From an uncultured bacterium (GTDB taxonomy: Bacteria; Auribacterota; Erginobacteria; Erginobacterales; Erginobacteraceae), in the NCBI GenBank assembly GCA_937885075.1, contig CAKZYZ010000361.1, forward strand, positions 1 through 43,368: 43,368 bases of DNA, in the 5' to 3' direction. The notes beneath the pieces are model-generated. The model was not told where the DNA came from. It did no database searches and saw nothing but the letters and a program-made list of their open reading frames with translations. Made by a program: the position numbers and the translations under genes. The first letter of the stretch is position 1. Each line of letters opens with the position of its first letter. Below are positions 25,755 through 34,189 of this stretch, one piece after another.

Positions 25755-26750
25755 TCAATAAACAGAACCCGTTGTTATCCCTGTTTCGTAGATCTTAATT
25801 ATCGCCTCTTCCGCAATCTCCTGAAGATCAGTATCGGTTTTGAGTTGTTCTGTAATCTTGCTGATATAACGAGAGACCCTGCTGTCACAAAGCCCGCCAA
25901 AAGCTTTCCCGATCTCCCGATGAGTCTTTTCCGTGAATATTCTGGCCAAGTATAATGATAGGTTCCTAGCTTCCAAAACCTCTTTACTCATATACCTATT
26001 CCCTTTCTGTGTCAAGCAGTCTGCTGCAATATTATATCTGGTAGCTACGATCTCCTGTATTCGATCAATTTTACCCTCTCTTCTTAAGATGCGAACCTCC
26101 GGAAGATTGTGAGATAATCTATCATTGATAAGATCCAGAATCTTGTCCTGAAATTCGGCGCTACCATAGACGACTCGTCTTTTCTCTTCGGCCATTACAT
26201 CCAACCCCAGTTCTCTCTCTACAAATCTACGATACCTCTTCCGCGCTTTATTGATGTCCTCACCATATAACCGCAGAACAATCTCGGGGGAAACAATCTG
26301 AGAAACCTGTGATGTAACAAAAAATCTATAACTACTCCACTGATATTCAATGGGAGTTGAACAGATCCCGGCACGAACTGCCTGATTATGAATGTAGCGG
26401 CTTAATTCTAAAAGATAACTGTCTTCCTCCACCAGGGGACTTTTAAATCTCCCCTGAAATAAATGTCCTCTACTCTTGTGGCGAAAATTGTAATAACCGG
26501 TATAGGCAGTATGTAAAGAGTGCATAAATTTACTTATATTTGCCAAAGGAGTTTTAACCTCCAGGTGGAGATGCGTATTCATCAAACAGTAGGCAATAAT
26601 TTCTACCCCCAACTCATTTCGATAGCGATGGAGGAATCGAATATATCGTTTAAAATCACGATTATCTCTAAAGAGGGGTTTGAGTTCATCACCGCGGGCT
26701 ATGACATGATAATGCGCATTTGCAAATTCAACTCTTAGCGGGCGCGCCAT
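25755..26750 (-). CDS. REP-associated tyrosine transposase (Y1_Tnp)
   Basis: A 331-residue single-strand DNA transposase of the HUH superfamily. HUH is seen as NTHLHLE (His60, His62), and a tyrosine candidate is in LSRYIHNQAVRAG (Tyr119). The N-terminus MARPLRVEFANAHYHV is typical of the group. The C-terminal third resembles the DnaA-type helix-turn-helix (HREIGKAFGGLCDSRVSRYI), as in a RAYT subgroup. I chose ATG at 26750, since AAGGAGG lies six bases upstream; a TTG one codon earlier is less likely. It cuts and joins REP-type hairpins and probably acts on its own flanking repeats. The frame is intact, so it may be active. Confidence 0.93.
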   Translation of the reverse strand: MARPLRVEFANAHYHVIARGDELKPLFRDNRDFKRYIRFLHRYRNELGVEIIAYCLMNTHLHLEVKTPLANISKFMHSLHTAYTGYYNFRHKSRGHLFQGRFKSPLVEEDSYLLELSRYIHNQAVRAGICSTPIEYQWSSYRFFVTSQVSQIVSPEIVLRLYGEDINKARKRYRRFVERELGLDVMAEEKRRVVYGSAEFQDKILDLINDRLSHNLPEVRILRREGKIDRIQEIVATRYNIAADCLTQKGNRYMSKEVLEARNLSLYLARIFTEKTHREIGKAFGGLCDSRVSRYISKITEQLKTDTDLQEIAEEAIIKIYETGITTGSVY

Positions 26751-26840
26751 CAATAACCTCCTTTTTTAAGTTTTCCGATATACCGTATGTTTTAGATCAA
26801 AATATAACTCAGGATTTACAGTAATCATACACTACTTGAG

Positions 26841-26912
26841 GCATAAAGCAAGACCTGACCCCAAAATTATGCCAAATAATGCGGCTAAGAGCAAGAAGCA
26901 AGGTCTGACCCC
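26841..26912 (+). repeat. right end repeat of RAYT element
   Basis: Starts GCATAAAGCAAGACCTGACC and ends AGCAAGGTCTGACCCC. It is the inverted partner of 25612-25683 with about seven differences, two of which swap GGTC and GACC between the paired units. Confidence 0.85.
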
Positions 26913-26913
26913 A

Positions 26914-28533
26914 TTACTGGGCCTGAAAAATGGTGATGCGGGGGCGGTTGTAGAGCATGTCGTGGGGGGGGAATTTTCCCCCCAGGCTGAACCAGAGGAA
27001 GATGGGGGGGGTATTAAACTCTTTTATCTTTTGGTAGCCGAGGTCTCCCACTAAAAATTTGTTCCAGCGGTCGCATCGCTTTTGATCGTAGAGTTCTTTT
27101 AGACGGAGAATCTGGCGATAATCGAAGTCGGTGGCGATGATGTATTGCGGATGGCGGTTAAGCGCCGGGAGCAATCGGTTGTACTGTTCTACTACCAATC
27201 CGGGTGAATTTCGGTCCAGGGGGGGGTCGTCCAGGAAGATCAGGCCGGTCTCGGTTTTGATCAAGCCGATCCGGCTGGGGCGGGGGAGATTTTCTTCCAG
27301 CCATATTTTAGCCTCGATACGGGGGTCGGTTCGGGCTAGAACCCCGGTAAAAGCTATTGCCTGAAGGAGAAGCCAGACGGAGGAAAGGATCCAGGCGGTC
27401 CGGAAGAGACGGGTTGGCAATGGGAGCTTGAATTTTATCTCCAGTAATCGCCCCGCCCAGAGCGATAGGAACGGGAGCATCGGGATGAAAAAGCGGGAGA
27501 ATTTCACTACCGGGATCGAGATCAGGATGAAGTATGGTATCACCCAGGATAGGATCAGCCAGTCGGAGTTCCGCCGGCGGCGGAGCCCGTAGATCAGGCC
27601 GGCTATCGCCATCACCCAGAATACCGCTCCTCCGGCGTAATAGAGAGTGTAACGAATTTGATAGAGAGCGCCCGGTTTGGTATCAATGAATATCGGACCA
27701 TGGCCGCTGCTGATGAGATAATGCGATTGGGTGGCGAGGTCCTGGAGAAAACGACTGAGTTCGATTATTGAATAGGGGGTGGCGACCACAAAGGTAAGCG
27801 CGGCCATACCCAGCCCGAAGAAGAGATAGGGGTCTCCGATCCGGCGGCCGAGCCCCTTCTCCCCTCCCCTCTCCCGGAGGAAGTGCGCGGCCAGAAATGG
27901 AAATATTGTGAATATCCCGTTATATTTTGTCGCGGCGGCCAGACCGGCCGCCCCGCCGGCCAGCAGGTAATATTTCAGCCTTCTCTTCCTGAGGAGCGAA
28001 GCGGAGAAGAAGAAGGAGAGAGTTATCAGGAAGGTGACCGGGACATCCACGGTAGCATAGTGAGAATGGATGAGATGGAGGGGGATGACCGCGATCAGGA
28101 AGGCGGCGGCAAGAGCCGCGATGGCAGAATAAAGCCTCTTCCCGGTTAGATATACGAGGAGAACAGTGCCGGTCCCGAGAAGCGCTGACCATATACGGCC
28201 AATGAGATAAAATGGAAGCCGGTCCGGCTGAAGATGGGGGAGGACCGGAGATAGACCGAGCAGAACTTCCGCTTTATAGTAGGCCAGATAGGAGAAATGA
28301 AGGAGGTAGAGATAGAAGGATGGCATCCCGAACCAGTGCGGATTAAGACCATCCCGGAAAAAAAGGAGCGCCCGCTTTACCGCGGTCGGTTCATCGGGAT
28401 GGAAGAGATAGGGGAAGCCGAACCGTAGCCCGATTATCCTGACCGCGAAGGCGAAGGCAACAATTAGAAGCAGACAGACAATTGGCCATTTAACTGAAGC
28501 AGTATTTCCTCCTGTTTTGGCCCGAGTTTGCAA
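26914..28533 (-). CDS. membrane glycosyltransferase, PMT/ArnT (GT-C) family
   Basis: A 539-residue polytopic protein. The N-terminal signal-anchor helix (VCLLLIVAFAFAVRIIG) is followed by RFGFPYLFHPDEPTA, where HPDE is the acidic motif of the first extracytoplasmic loop in GT-C transferases. About ten more hydrophobic segments follow, then a soluble C-terminal domain. It would move a sugar from a polyprenyl-phosphate carrier to lipid or protein outside the membrane. The stop codon lies two bases from the RAYT right end, so the C-terminus may have been altered by that insertion. No Shine-Dalgarno is obvious. Confidence 0.8.
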   Translation of the reverse strand: MQTRAKTGGNTASVKWPIVCLLLIVAFAFAVRIIGLRFGFPYLFHPDEPTAVKRALLFFRDGLNPHWFGMPSFYLYLLHFSYLAYYKAEVLLGLSPVLPHLQPDRLPFYLIGRIWSALLGTGTVLLVYLTGKRLYSAIAALAAAFLIAVIPLHLIHSHYATVDVPVTFLITLSFFFSASLLRKRRLKYYLLAGGAAGLAAATKYNGIFTIFPFLAAHFLRERGGEKGLGRRIGDPYLFFGLGMAALTFVVATPYSIIELSRFLQDLATQSHYLISSGHGPIFIDTKPGALYQIRYTLYYAGGAVFWVMAIAGLIYGLRRRRNSDWLILSWVIPYFILISIPVVKFSRFFIPMLPFLSLWAGRLLEIKFKLPLPTRLFRTAWILSSVWLLLQAIAFTGVLARTDPRIEAKIWLEENLPRPSRIGLIKTETGLIFLDDPPLDRNSPGLVVEQYNRLLPALNRHPQYIIATDFDYRQILRLKELYDQKRCDRWNKFLVGDLGYQKIKEFNTPPIFLWFSLGGKFPPHDMLYNRPRITIFQAQ

Positions 28534-28660
28534 ATCGAATTTAACTGATAATTAACCACAAAGGTCACGAAGATTTTCCAGGAATAAACACGATTTAACG
28601 TAAATATTCAGGAGACCCGGTGGTCTTCCTGAAGAGGGATCGGTGACACGTGCCGGGCTT

Positions 28661-28679
28661 CCGCGGTCAGCGACCGCGG
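28661..28679. repeat. CCGCGGTC hairpin
   Basis: An 8-bp perfect stem, CCGCGGTC and GACCGCGG, around AGC, followed by CTAC. It belongs with the GCGGCTAC-type palindromes seen near 4490 and 39720. It lies downstream of deoC and has no T-run. Confidence 0.6.
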
Positions 28680-28748
28680 CTACAACACCCCTCTACAAGA
28701 ATATGATTACCGGGCTTACCGAAAGTTTATAATTTAACCGGAATATAT

Positions 28749-29435
28749 TTAGTAACCTCCGGAGAAGGATTCTCCGGAGACCAACTCCACCGAGTGGCTG
28801 GTCCCGACCCGGCTGGCGCCGGCCTCCATCAACTGGTGGGCGAACTCCCGGGTTTTTATCCCTCCGCTGGCCTTGATCAGGAGTTCGTCTCCGACAACCT
28901 CCCGGATCAGCCTGATGTCTTCCACAGTCGCTCCTCCATCCACGGTCCCGGTTGAGGTCTTGATGAACCGGGCCCCGGCGGCTTTGGCCAGACAGCATCC
29001 GCAGATCTTCTCGACCTCATTCAGGCTGGCGGTCTCCAGGATCACCTTGACGGGCTTGTCTTCACAGGCCCGGACTACCTGCTGGATATCGTCGAGGACC
29101 ATGATGTAATGCTTACTTTTCAGCGCGCTGATGTTGATCACCATATCGATCTCCTGCGCGCCCCGGTTGACGATGGCGTCATGAGCCTCGAAAGCCTTGG
29201 CTACCGCGGTCATCTGCCCATGGGGGAAGCCGACCACCGCGATCGGGATCACATCGGAACCTTCCAAAAGTTTGGCCGCGTACTCCACATTGCTGGAGTG
29301 AACGCAGACCGAGCGAAAATGATATTCTTTCGCCTCTTCGACCAGTCGGTCGAAGTCTTCCCTGGTTGCTTCGGGATCTAAGAGGGTGTGATCTATGATT
29401 GCTGCTAATTCACGGTCGTAGTCATGTTCCGGCAT
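28749..29435 (-). CDS. deoC: deoxyribose-phosphate aldolase
   Basis: DeoC splits 2-deoxyribose 5-phosphate into glyceraldehyde 3-phosphate and acetaldehyde, the last step of deoxynucleoside breakdown. The 228-residue protein shows HTLLDPEA near the start, the proton-relay region EIDMVIN (Asp97), Schiff-base Lys159 in FIKTSTG and Lys188 in IKASGGI. I chose the ATG at 29435: GGAGAG lies six to seven bases upstream, and the 25 extra residues of the longer frame are encoded by a palindrome. It is the last gene of the nucleobase cluster. Confidence 0.94.
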   Translation of the reverse strand: MPEHDYDRELAAIIDHTLLDPEATREDFDRLVEEAKEYHFRSVCVHSSNVEYAAKLLEGSDVIPIAVVGFPHGQMTAVAKAFEAHDAIVNRGAQEIDMVINISALKSKHYIMVLDDIQQVVRACEDKPVKVILETASLNEVEKICGCCLAKAAGARFIKTSTGTVDGGATVEDIRLIREVVGDELLIKASGGIKTREFAHQLMEAGASRVGTSHSVELVSGESFSGGY

Positions 29436-29461
29436 TTGATTCTCTCCTTTTTTATTAATCG

Positions 29462-29491
29462 GACGGATCGGTCGGATCAGACCGATCCGTC
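29462..29491. repeat. 12-bp inverted repeat in deoC leader
   Basis: GACGGATCGGTC and GACCGATCCGTC flank GGATCA, 27 bases upstream of the deoC start. It could be a regulatory hairpin or operator, or a palindromic repeat. GATCGGTC motifs recur inside it. Confidence 0.65.
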
Positions 29492-29612
29492 TGATTCCCG
29501 CACTCCTCACTAAGGGTCATTTTTATCGTGGATTAGGTTTAAAAAATTATAATACCATGAAAGGAATAAAACATAATAGAGAATCTACAATTAAAAGATG
29601 AGAGAGTGCCAG

Positions 29613-29652
29613 AAAAAAAGGGCGGGCCCGTCCGTTAAACGGACGGGCCCGC
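29613..29652 (-). terminator. strong intrinsic terminator after NCS2 permease
   Basis: Read on the minus strand: a perfect 15-bp GC-rich stem (GCGGGCCCGTCCGTT) with a one-base loop, followed by CTTTTTTT. It lies 36 bases past the permease stop, so the permease transcript ends here and deoC probably has its own promoter. Confidence 0.88.
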
Positions 29653-29687
29653 TCCCGGTTTATAACAGATACCCGAAGAAATTCAGA

Positions 29688-31076
29688 CTATTTCCCGGGG
29701 CTCTTCAACCCGACCACAAAGATCAGGTTCAGAACAATAGCCACCACTACCGTCGATACAATCGGATTCTGTATGAAGAAACTGAAGAATAACGGCAGCG
29801 ATTTCGCTATCTCGGGCGGAAGAAATGAGAAAGAGATTCCGACGATGGTCGCGACGCTGACGATGAGTTTGTTGGTCTCCGTCATCTCCATCGACTTGAT
29901 AATCTGAATCCCTACCATCAGCAGCATACCCAGGATAATAAACATCGCTCCGCCATAGATCGCGTAGGGTATTACCGAAAAGAAGACCCCGACCTTAAAG
30001 ATCAGACCGATCAAGATCATGATAACTCCGCCGAAGATCATCATGCTCTTCGCGCCGACCCGGGTCAGGGAGAGAACTCCCAGGTTCTGGCCGGACGAGG
30101 TGCAGGGGATATTGCCGAAGAAGGAAGTAACCAGGGAGACCCCGGTTTCTACGAAGAGACCACGGTTGGTTCTCTCTGTGGTCAACTTCTGCCCTCCCAA
30201 TCCGGCGGTGCCCTGATAACATCCCACTGTATCCAGGACATTGGTCAGCTCAGCGACGAAAAGAATCAGAATCACCGGAATAAAATTCCAGGAGAGAGCA
30301 ACGGGCCGAGGCTGGCCAAAGACCATATTCCCGGCAAATAACTTTCCGAATGTCTTGGGTGCGACAAACCAGGGAGCGGAAGCTACCTGGGCAAAATCGA
30401 TCTTCCCCATTAACGCGGCGATGATTATCGCGACAAATATCCCCCAGAGAACGCAGGCATACCGCAGGATTCCTTTCGGAACTAAAAAGGAGATTACAAC
30501 CGGAATCAACATCGCGATCAAGGCCAGGACAATATTAGAAGTTGAGACAATAACCCCCCCATTGACATAGTCAGTGGGAAAGATCAGATCGATACTGGCC
30601 ACCTTTATCAGACTGGTGGCAATCACAATAAATAACGGCCCGATCACTACCGGGATGGCAATATAGGGGAGGAGCCGACCCAGTATTCCTTTCTTAAAGG
30701 GGATAACCAGTAGTACGGTAATGGCGCTGACAATAACCAAACCCCACCATACCATGACCGGTCCCACCGCGATGATCGATGGGATCATTACCGCGATAAA
30801 GATGATCGCCTGAGCCTGAGCTACAGGAAGTTTTAAAAATTTACACTGGATCGCCGTCTCCAATCCGGCGCCCACCAGCATGATCATCATCAGATAAGCT
30901 GTGATAGTGACATCCCATTTAAATACACTGGCAAAGATAATCGGAGTGATTATCGGTGTCAGGATCAAGACAAATACATGCTGAAATCCGTAGAGGATAT
31001 TCTCCCCGAATGACAGCTTGGCATCTATCCCGATCGCCAATGCGGCTCCACTATTAATACCTTGCTCTTCAGCCAT
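29688..31076 (-). CDS. NCS2-family purine/pyrimidine permease
   Basis: A 462-residue protein with about 13 hydrophobic segments. The NCS2 signature Q-N-x-G-x4-T-R-V-G is present as QNLGVLSLTRVG. NCS2 carriers take up xanthine, urate or uracil with protons. AAGGAGG lies six bases before the ATG. It is placed right after a PreA-like gene and ahead of a strong terminator. Context favours the substrate of the neighbouring molybdenum hydroxylase and PreA-like enzymes, that is, a purine or related heterocycle. The sequence alone does not separate purine from uracil carriers. Confidence 0.9.
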   Translation of the reverse strand: MAEEQGINSGAALAIGIDAKLSFGENILYGFQHVFVLILTPIITPIIFASVFKWDVTITAYLMMIMLVGAGLETAIQCKFLKLPVAQAQAIIFIAVMIPSIIAVGPVMVWWGLVIVSAITVLLVIPFKKGILGRLLPYIAIPVVIGPLFIVIATSLIKVASIDLIFPTDYVNGGVIVSTSNIVLALIAMLIPVVISFLVPKGILRYACVLWGIFVAIIIAALMGKIDFAQVASAPWFVAPKTFGKLFAGNMVFGQPRPVALSWNFIPVILILFVAELTNVLDTVGCYQGTAGLGGQKLTTERTNRGLFVETGVSLVTSFFGNIPCTSSGQNLGVLSLTRVGAKSMMIFGGVIMILIGLIFKVGVFFSVIPYAIYGGAMFIILGMLLMVGIQIIKSMEMTETNKLIVSVATIVGISFSFLPPEIAKSLPLFFSFFIQNPIVSTVVVAIVLNLIFVVGLKSPGK

Positions 31077-31249
31077 AACAAACCTCCTTACTTGGGTTGA
31101 TCAATTGCCTTCTCAATCTATCTATAATCGTTCCGGATCTTACCCTGATTCGTCTTCCCTTTGGGTAGCCGAAACGAGAACATTATGGTTCCGGGATAAC
31201 CGGAACAGTACAGCCATTTTTTAATTTTCTGCTTCGGAATTTCAATAAG

Positions 31250-31310
31250 CTCGTAGTGCAGGACTTCAGTCCTGCCTTCGTTGGGCAGGACTGAAGTCCT
31301 GCACTACGAG
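31250..31310. repeat. 27-bp perfect inverted repeat
   Basis: Arms 31250-31276 and 31284-31310 are exact complements around TTCGTTG. The core reads GTAGTGCAGGACTTCAGTCC, itself partly palindromic. It lies between the permease and the upstream PreA-like gene. A dispersed palindromic element is likely; it may also form an mRNA stem in the operon. Confidence 0.85.
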
Positions 31311-31331
31311 GTTGCGCCGAAGGCACTATGT

Positions 31332-32510
31332 TCAATTATAATATACCTGAGTGATCGCATCAACCGGGCAGACACTGAGACAGAGCCCGCAGCCGGAACA
31401 TCGGTCAGGATCAATCTTTGCTGCGCCATCTATCCGGATCGCTCCGAACGCGCATACCTGCTCACATCGGCCGCAGGAGGTACACCGCTCTTCATTGATG
31501 GTAGGGATTATCTTTTCGGTTACGGCTACCCGCCCCTTCTCCTCGCGCTCCTCGATCTTCTTAATGGTCAGACCCCTGACCTCTTCCGGACTGGAAACAT
31601 CCAGATCACGGAGAAGCTCCTCCAGATCATTGATTATTTCAGTATAACGATCCGGCCCCTTCAGATGACCGGCCGTGCAGACCCCTACCAGGGTAGCCCC
31701 GGCCATCATGTATTCAATCACATCCGAGGCGGTGGTAACTCCGCCAATCCCGATGATGGGAAGATCTACCGCCAGGGCGATATCGAGCACCATCCGGAGG
31801 GTGATCGGCATGATCGCGGGCCCGGTCAGACCACCGACTCCCCGAGGCCCGCCCAGAATGGGGCGGCCGGTTCTGGTATCAATCTTCAGAGCCGGGCCGA
31901 GGGCGTCGGAACAAGCGATTCCATCGGCTCCCGCCTCTTTTACACCCTCCGCCCACTCCCGGGTGATATGGGAGAAGGTCCCGGAGAGCTTGACCACTAC
32001 CGGGCAGGATACCGCTTCTTTTACCAGCCGAACGGATTCGATCATCGGCGCCAGATCGGTGAGTTTCGGTTCCTGATAGTTCATCCCCGGGAACATGGCA
32101 TTGAGAATCTCCCCCATGTGGGGACAGTGGGTCGGGAGGATGATCATCCGGGCTCCGGCCGCTTCGGCTTGGGCGGCCAGTTCCGCCGCCTGCGCCGGAT
32201 AAAATCCAGCCAGATTCGCGATTACCAAGGCATCCCCCTCCCCTGCCTCCTTGATCCCCTCGGTAAACCAGTACTCCGTGGTCTTATCGGAACCAAAGAC
32301 CGAGTTTATCATTCCCGCCGGAACCGTGGTTAAGCACGGCAGAACATCGCTGACCGGCTGGGCGACGATCGTCTTGGTACAGATCGCCGAGACCCCGGAA
32401 CGGGAGATATCTTTAATCGTCTTCCCGTCTCTCCCATGGATACCGGCGGGGACAATTATGGGGTTTTTAAAGGTCAGACCGCAAAATGACGTGGTGAGAT
32501 CGATACTCAT
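31332..32510 (-). CDS. dihydropyrimidine-dehydrogenase-like (PreA-like) iron-sulfur flavoprotein A
   Basis: Residues 1-300 form a dihydroorotate-dehydrogenase-type FMN barrel (NPIIVPAGIHG, GGVTTASDVIEYMMAGA). Residues 340-385 hold two 4Fe-4S clusters (Cys343/346/349/353 and Cys371/374/377/381). The loop LPTHCPHMGE puts Cys129 where dihydropyrimidine dehydrogenase has its catalytic Cys in LNLSCPH, but the substrate-binding Asn is replaced by Pro. The Asn-Thr pair of the later loop is replaced by Ser-Asp (ACSDALGP). The substrate may therefore differ from uracil. The second of two ATGs (32510) is chosen, five bases after GGAGG. It is a paralogue of 34190-35359. Confidence 0.85.
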   Translation of the reverse strand: MSIDLTTSFCGLTFKNPIIVPAGIHGRDGKTIKDISRSGVSAICTKTIVAQPVSDVLPCLTTVPAGMINSVFGSDKTTEYWFTEGIKEAGEGDALVIANLAGFYPAQAAELAAQAEAAGARMIILPTHCPHMGEILNAMFPGMNYQEPKLTDLAPMIESVRLVKEAVSCPVVVKLSGTFSHITREWAEGVKEAGADGIACSDALGPALKIDTRTGRPILGGPRGVGGLTGPAIMPITLRMVLDIALAVDLPIIGIGGVTTASDVIEYMMAGATLVGVCTAGHLKGPDRYTEIINDLEELLRDLDVSSPEEVRGLTIKKIEEREEKGRVAVTEKIIPTINEERCTSCGRCEQVCAFGAIRIDGAAKIDPDRCSGCGLCLSVCPVDAITQVYYN

Positions 32511-32658
32511 CATAGCCTCCGTAAAAATAGTTAGTTCTATCTTTTACTGTGCGGGTAAATAATCTTGATTCTTCCTTTGTTCTATGCACAAATAGCAATA
32601 AATCCCAAATTCCAAGCACCAAATATCAATTATCCCCCACCTCAGCCCCAATTAAAGG

Positions 32659-32747
32659 CGAATATCGGATGTCGAACACCGAACTCCGAATGTCGAAGTT
32701 GCTTCGCATTGGCTTCTTTTACTTCGACATTCGATATTCGATATTCT
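32659..32747. repeat. GAATATCGGATGTCGAA-type inverted repeats
   Basis: Short words such as CGAATATCG, ATGTCGAACACCGAA and CGAATGTCGAAG recur. They are mirrored on the other arm by CTTCGACATTCGATATTCGA, forming an imperfect palindrome around GCTTCGCATTGGC. It is preceded by a CCCCCACCTCAGCCCC leader like those near other repeats. Confidence 0.65.
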
Positions 32748-32776
32748 GCGGTTCGTTATTCGCTTCTTAATAATAC

Positions 32777-34162
32777 CTATACCTCAATCCCATTCTTCCT
32801 CCAGAGAATCCGAGCCTCTTCCAGGCAGGCTGCCGCCACTTCCTCTTCATTCACCGTGGTCATCTTTCCCTCATCAAGAACAAGCTGACCGTCAATTATC
32901 ACACTCTCCACATCCCGACCGAGAAAGGTCATGGTGAAATACGAGATCACCGATGAAGGGGTAACCGGGGACGGGGAATCCGGTTGGACAATTAAGATAT
33001 CGGCCTTCTTGCCCACCGCCAGACTCCCGATCCGGTCTCCCCATCCCATCGCCCGGGCGGCATTGCCGAGGACAAAGTCCAGGACCTGGAAGGGCGGTAT
33101 CAGCATCGGGTTGGCGTTGTGGGCTTTGTGAATAAGATAGGCGTACCGGATATATTCGGAGGTATCGAGAGTGAAGAAGCAGTCATGGCCGATTGTCATG
33201 TTGATCCCCTGCTCCAGCATCTCCGGGACGGGGGCGACGCCATTGCCTCCCAGCGAGTTGGTCATCGGGGTATGGGAGACGTTCACTCTGTTGCGCTGCA
33301 GGATCTCGATATCTTCGGCGGACAGATCGATACAGTGGGCGGCCACCACGTCGGGACCGAGTAATCCGGCATCTTCCAGGACCTGAGGGGCGGATCTCCC
33401 GAACTTCTCGACCAGGAAGGCGCGGGGGATCTCCGCCACATGGATCTGGATCCCGCAGCCGTATCGGTCGGCGATCTCCCGGGCCTTTTTAAGGGTCTCC
33501 GGTGAGTTGGTATAGGCGGTATGGACCCCCAGCCTCCCCTGGATCCGGTTATCTTGCCCGGCCGGGTAGCGGGCCAGAAAATCCAAGTTCTCTTTAAAGC
33601 CCTTCTCCGCCATCCCCGGATCAAGTTTCTCCCGGATCGAGACCCCCGGGATCCGTTCGGTTACCTCAAACCCGACCTGGGCCCGGATGCCGACCTCCTC
33701 GATCGCCCGCCCCCCGGCCGCCAGCGCTCCGGGAAGAGCATTGGGTCCTTCGATCAGATCACAGACCGTGGTAGTCCCGTTCTTAATCATCTTCATAGCC
33801 GCATAACGGGTGGCGGCATATATACCCTCTTCGGTCTGAAGATCTTCCAGCCATTCCCATCCCATCTTCTGGAGCATATCCCAGAAGCTTTTAAGCTGGG
33901 TGAAATCAACCGGCTGATTGTGTCCCAGCAGATAGGCCATATGGGTGTGAGTAATAATAAATCCGGGCATCACAATCTTGCCACTCGCGTCGATGACCCG
34001 GTCCGCTTCCCCGTATTCCGCTTCGATTTGGGCGGTATTTCCGATGGCTGCGATCTCGTTTCCGATGACCGCCACCGCCCCATCCTCGATGATCTCACCG
34101 GTCATGGCGTCTTTTTCAAATGTCACGACCAGGCCGTTTTTAATCAATATATCAGCCTTCAT
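32777..34162 (-). CDS. amidohydrolase, SsnA/TrzA-type deaminase
   Basis: A 461-residue metal-dependent hydrolase. The metal ligands are HTH (His72, His74), HVAE, HCIDL and HDC (Asp in IGHDCFF), as in the SsnA, guanine deaminase and chlorohydrolase group. E. coli SsnA is encoded beside the selenium-linked xdh/yge genes, and the gene here sits between two PreA-like paralogues in a molybdenum hydroxylase cluster. Deamination or ring opening of an aromatic N-heterocycle is the best guess. AAGGAGACCGGAG precedes the ATG; 27 bases separate it from the upstream gene. The name SsnA is by context and general similarity. Confidence 0.85.
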   Translation of the reverse strand: MKADILIKNGLVVTFEKDAMTGEIIEDGAVAVIGNEIAAIGNTAQIEAEYGEADRVIDASGKIVMPGFIITHTHMAYLLGHNQPVDFTQLKSFWDMLQKMGWEWLEDLQTEEGIYAATRYAAMKMIKNGTTTVCDLIEGPNALPGALAAGGRAIEEVGIRAQVGFEVTERIPGVSIREKLDPGMAEKGFKENLDFLARYPAGQDNRIQGRLGVHTAYTNSPETLKKAREIADRYGCGIQIHVAEIPRAFLVEKFGRSAPQVLEDAGLLGPDVVAAHCIDLSAEDIEILQRNRVNVSHTPMTNSLGGNGVAPVPEMLEQGINMTIGHDCFFTLDTSEYIRYAYLIHKAHNANPMLIPPFQVLDFVLGNAARAMGWGDRIGSLAVGKKADILIVQPDSPSPVTPSSVISYFTMTFLGRDVESVIIDGQLVLDEGKMTTVNEEEVAAACLEEARILWRKNGIEV

Positions 34163-34189
34163 CTCCGGTCTCCTTATTTATCGGTTATT

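Larger units (their letters stand above)
25612..26912. mobile_element. RAYT element with 72-bp inverted ends
   Basis: The tyrosine transposase gene is enclosed by 72-base inverted repeats at 25612-25683 and 26841-26912, matching at about 65 of 72 positions. Each end holds two direct copies of a unit GGGGTCAGRYCTTGCTT, whose core GGTCAGACC is a small palindrome, like the REP doublets used by such enzymes. The left end runs into the M20 gene and the right end stops two bases before the stop codon of the glycosyltransferase gene. Confidence 0.8.

Noticed and set aside
31077-31249. Purine or xanthine riboswitch before the NCS2 permease
   Set aside because: I looked for a conserved aptamer-like fold in the leader but saw only a short GTTCCGG/CCGGAAC hairpin, without recognisable core bases.
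31281-32333. 350-codon open frame opposite the PreA-like gene A
   Set aside because: It is the shadow of a gene with two complete ferredoxin motifs; its beginning is encoded by a palindromic repeat.
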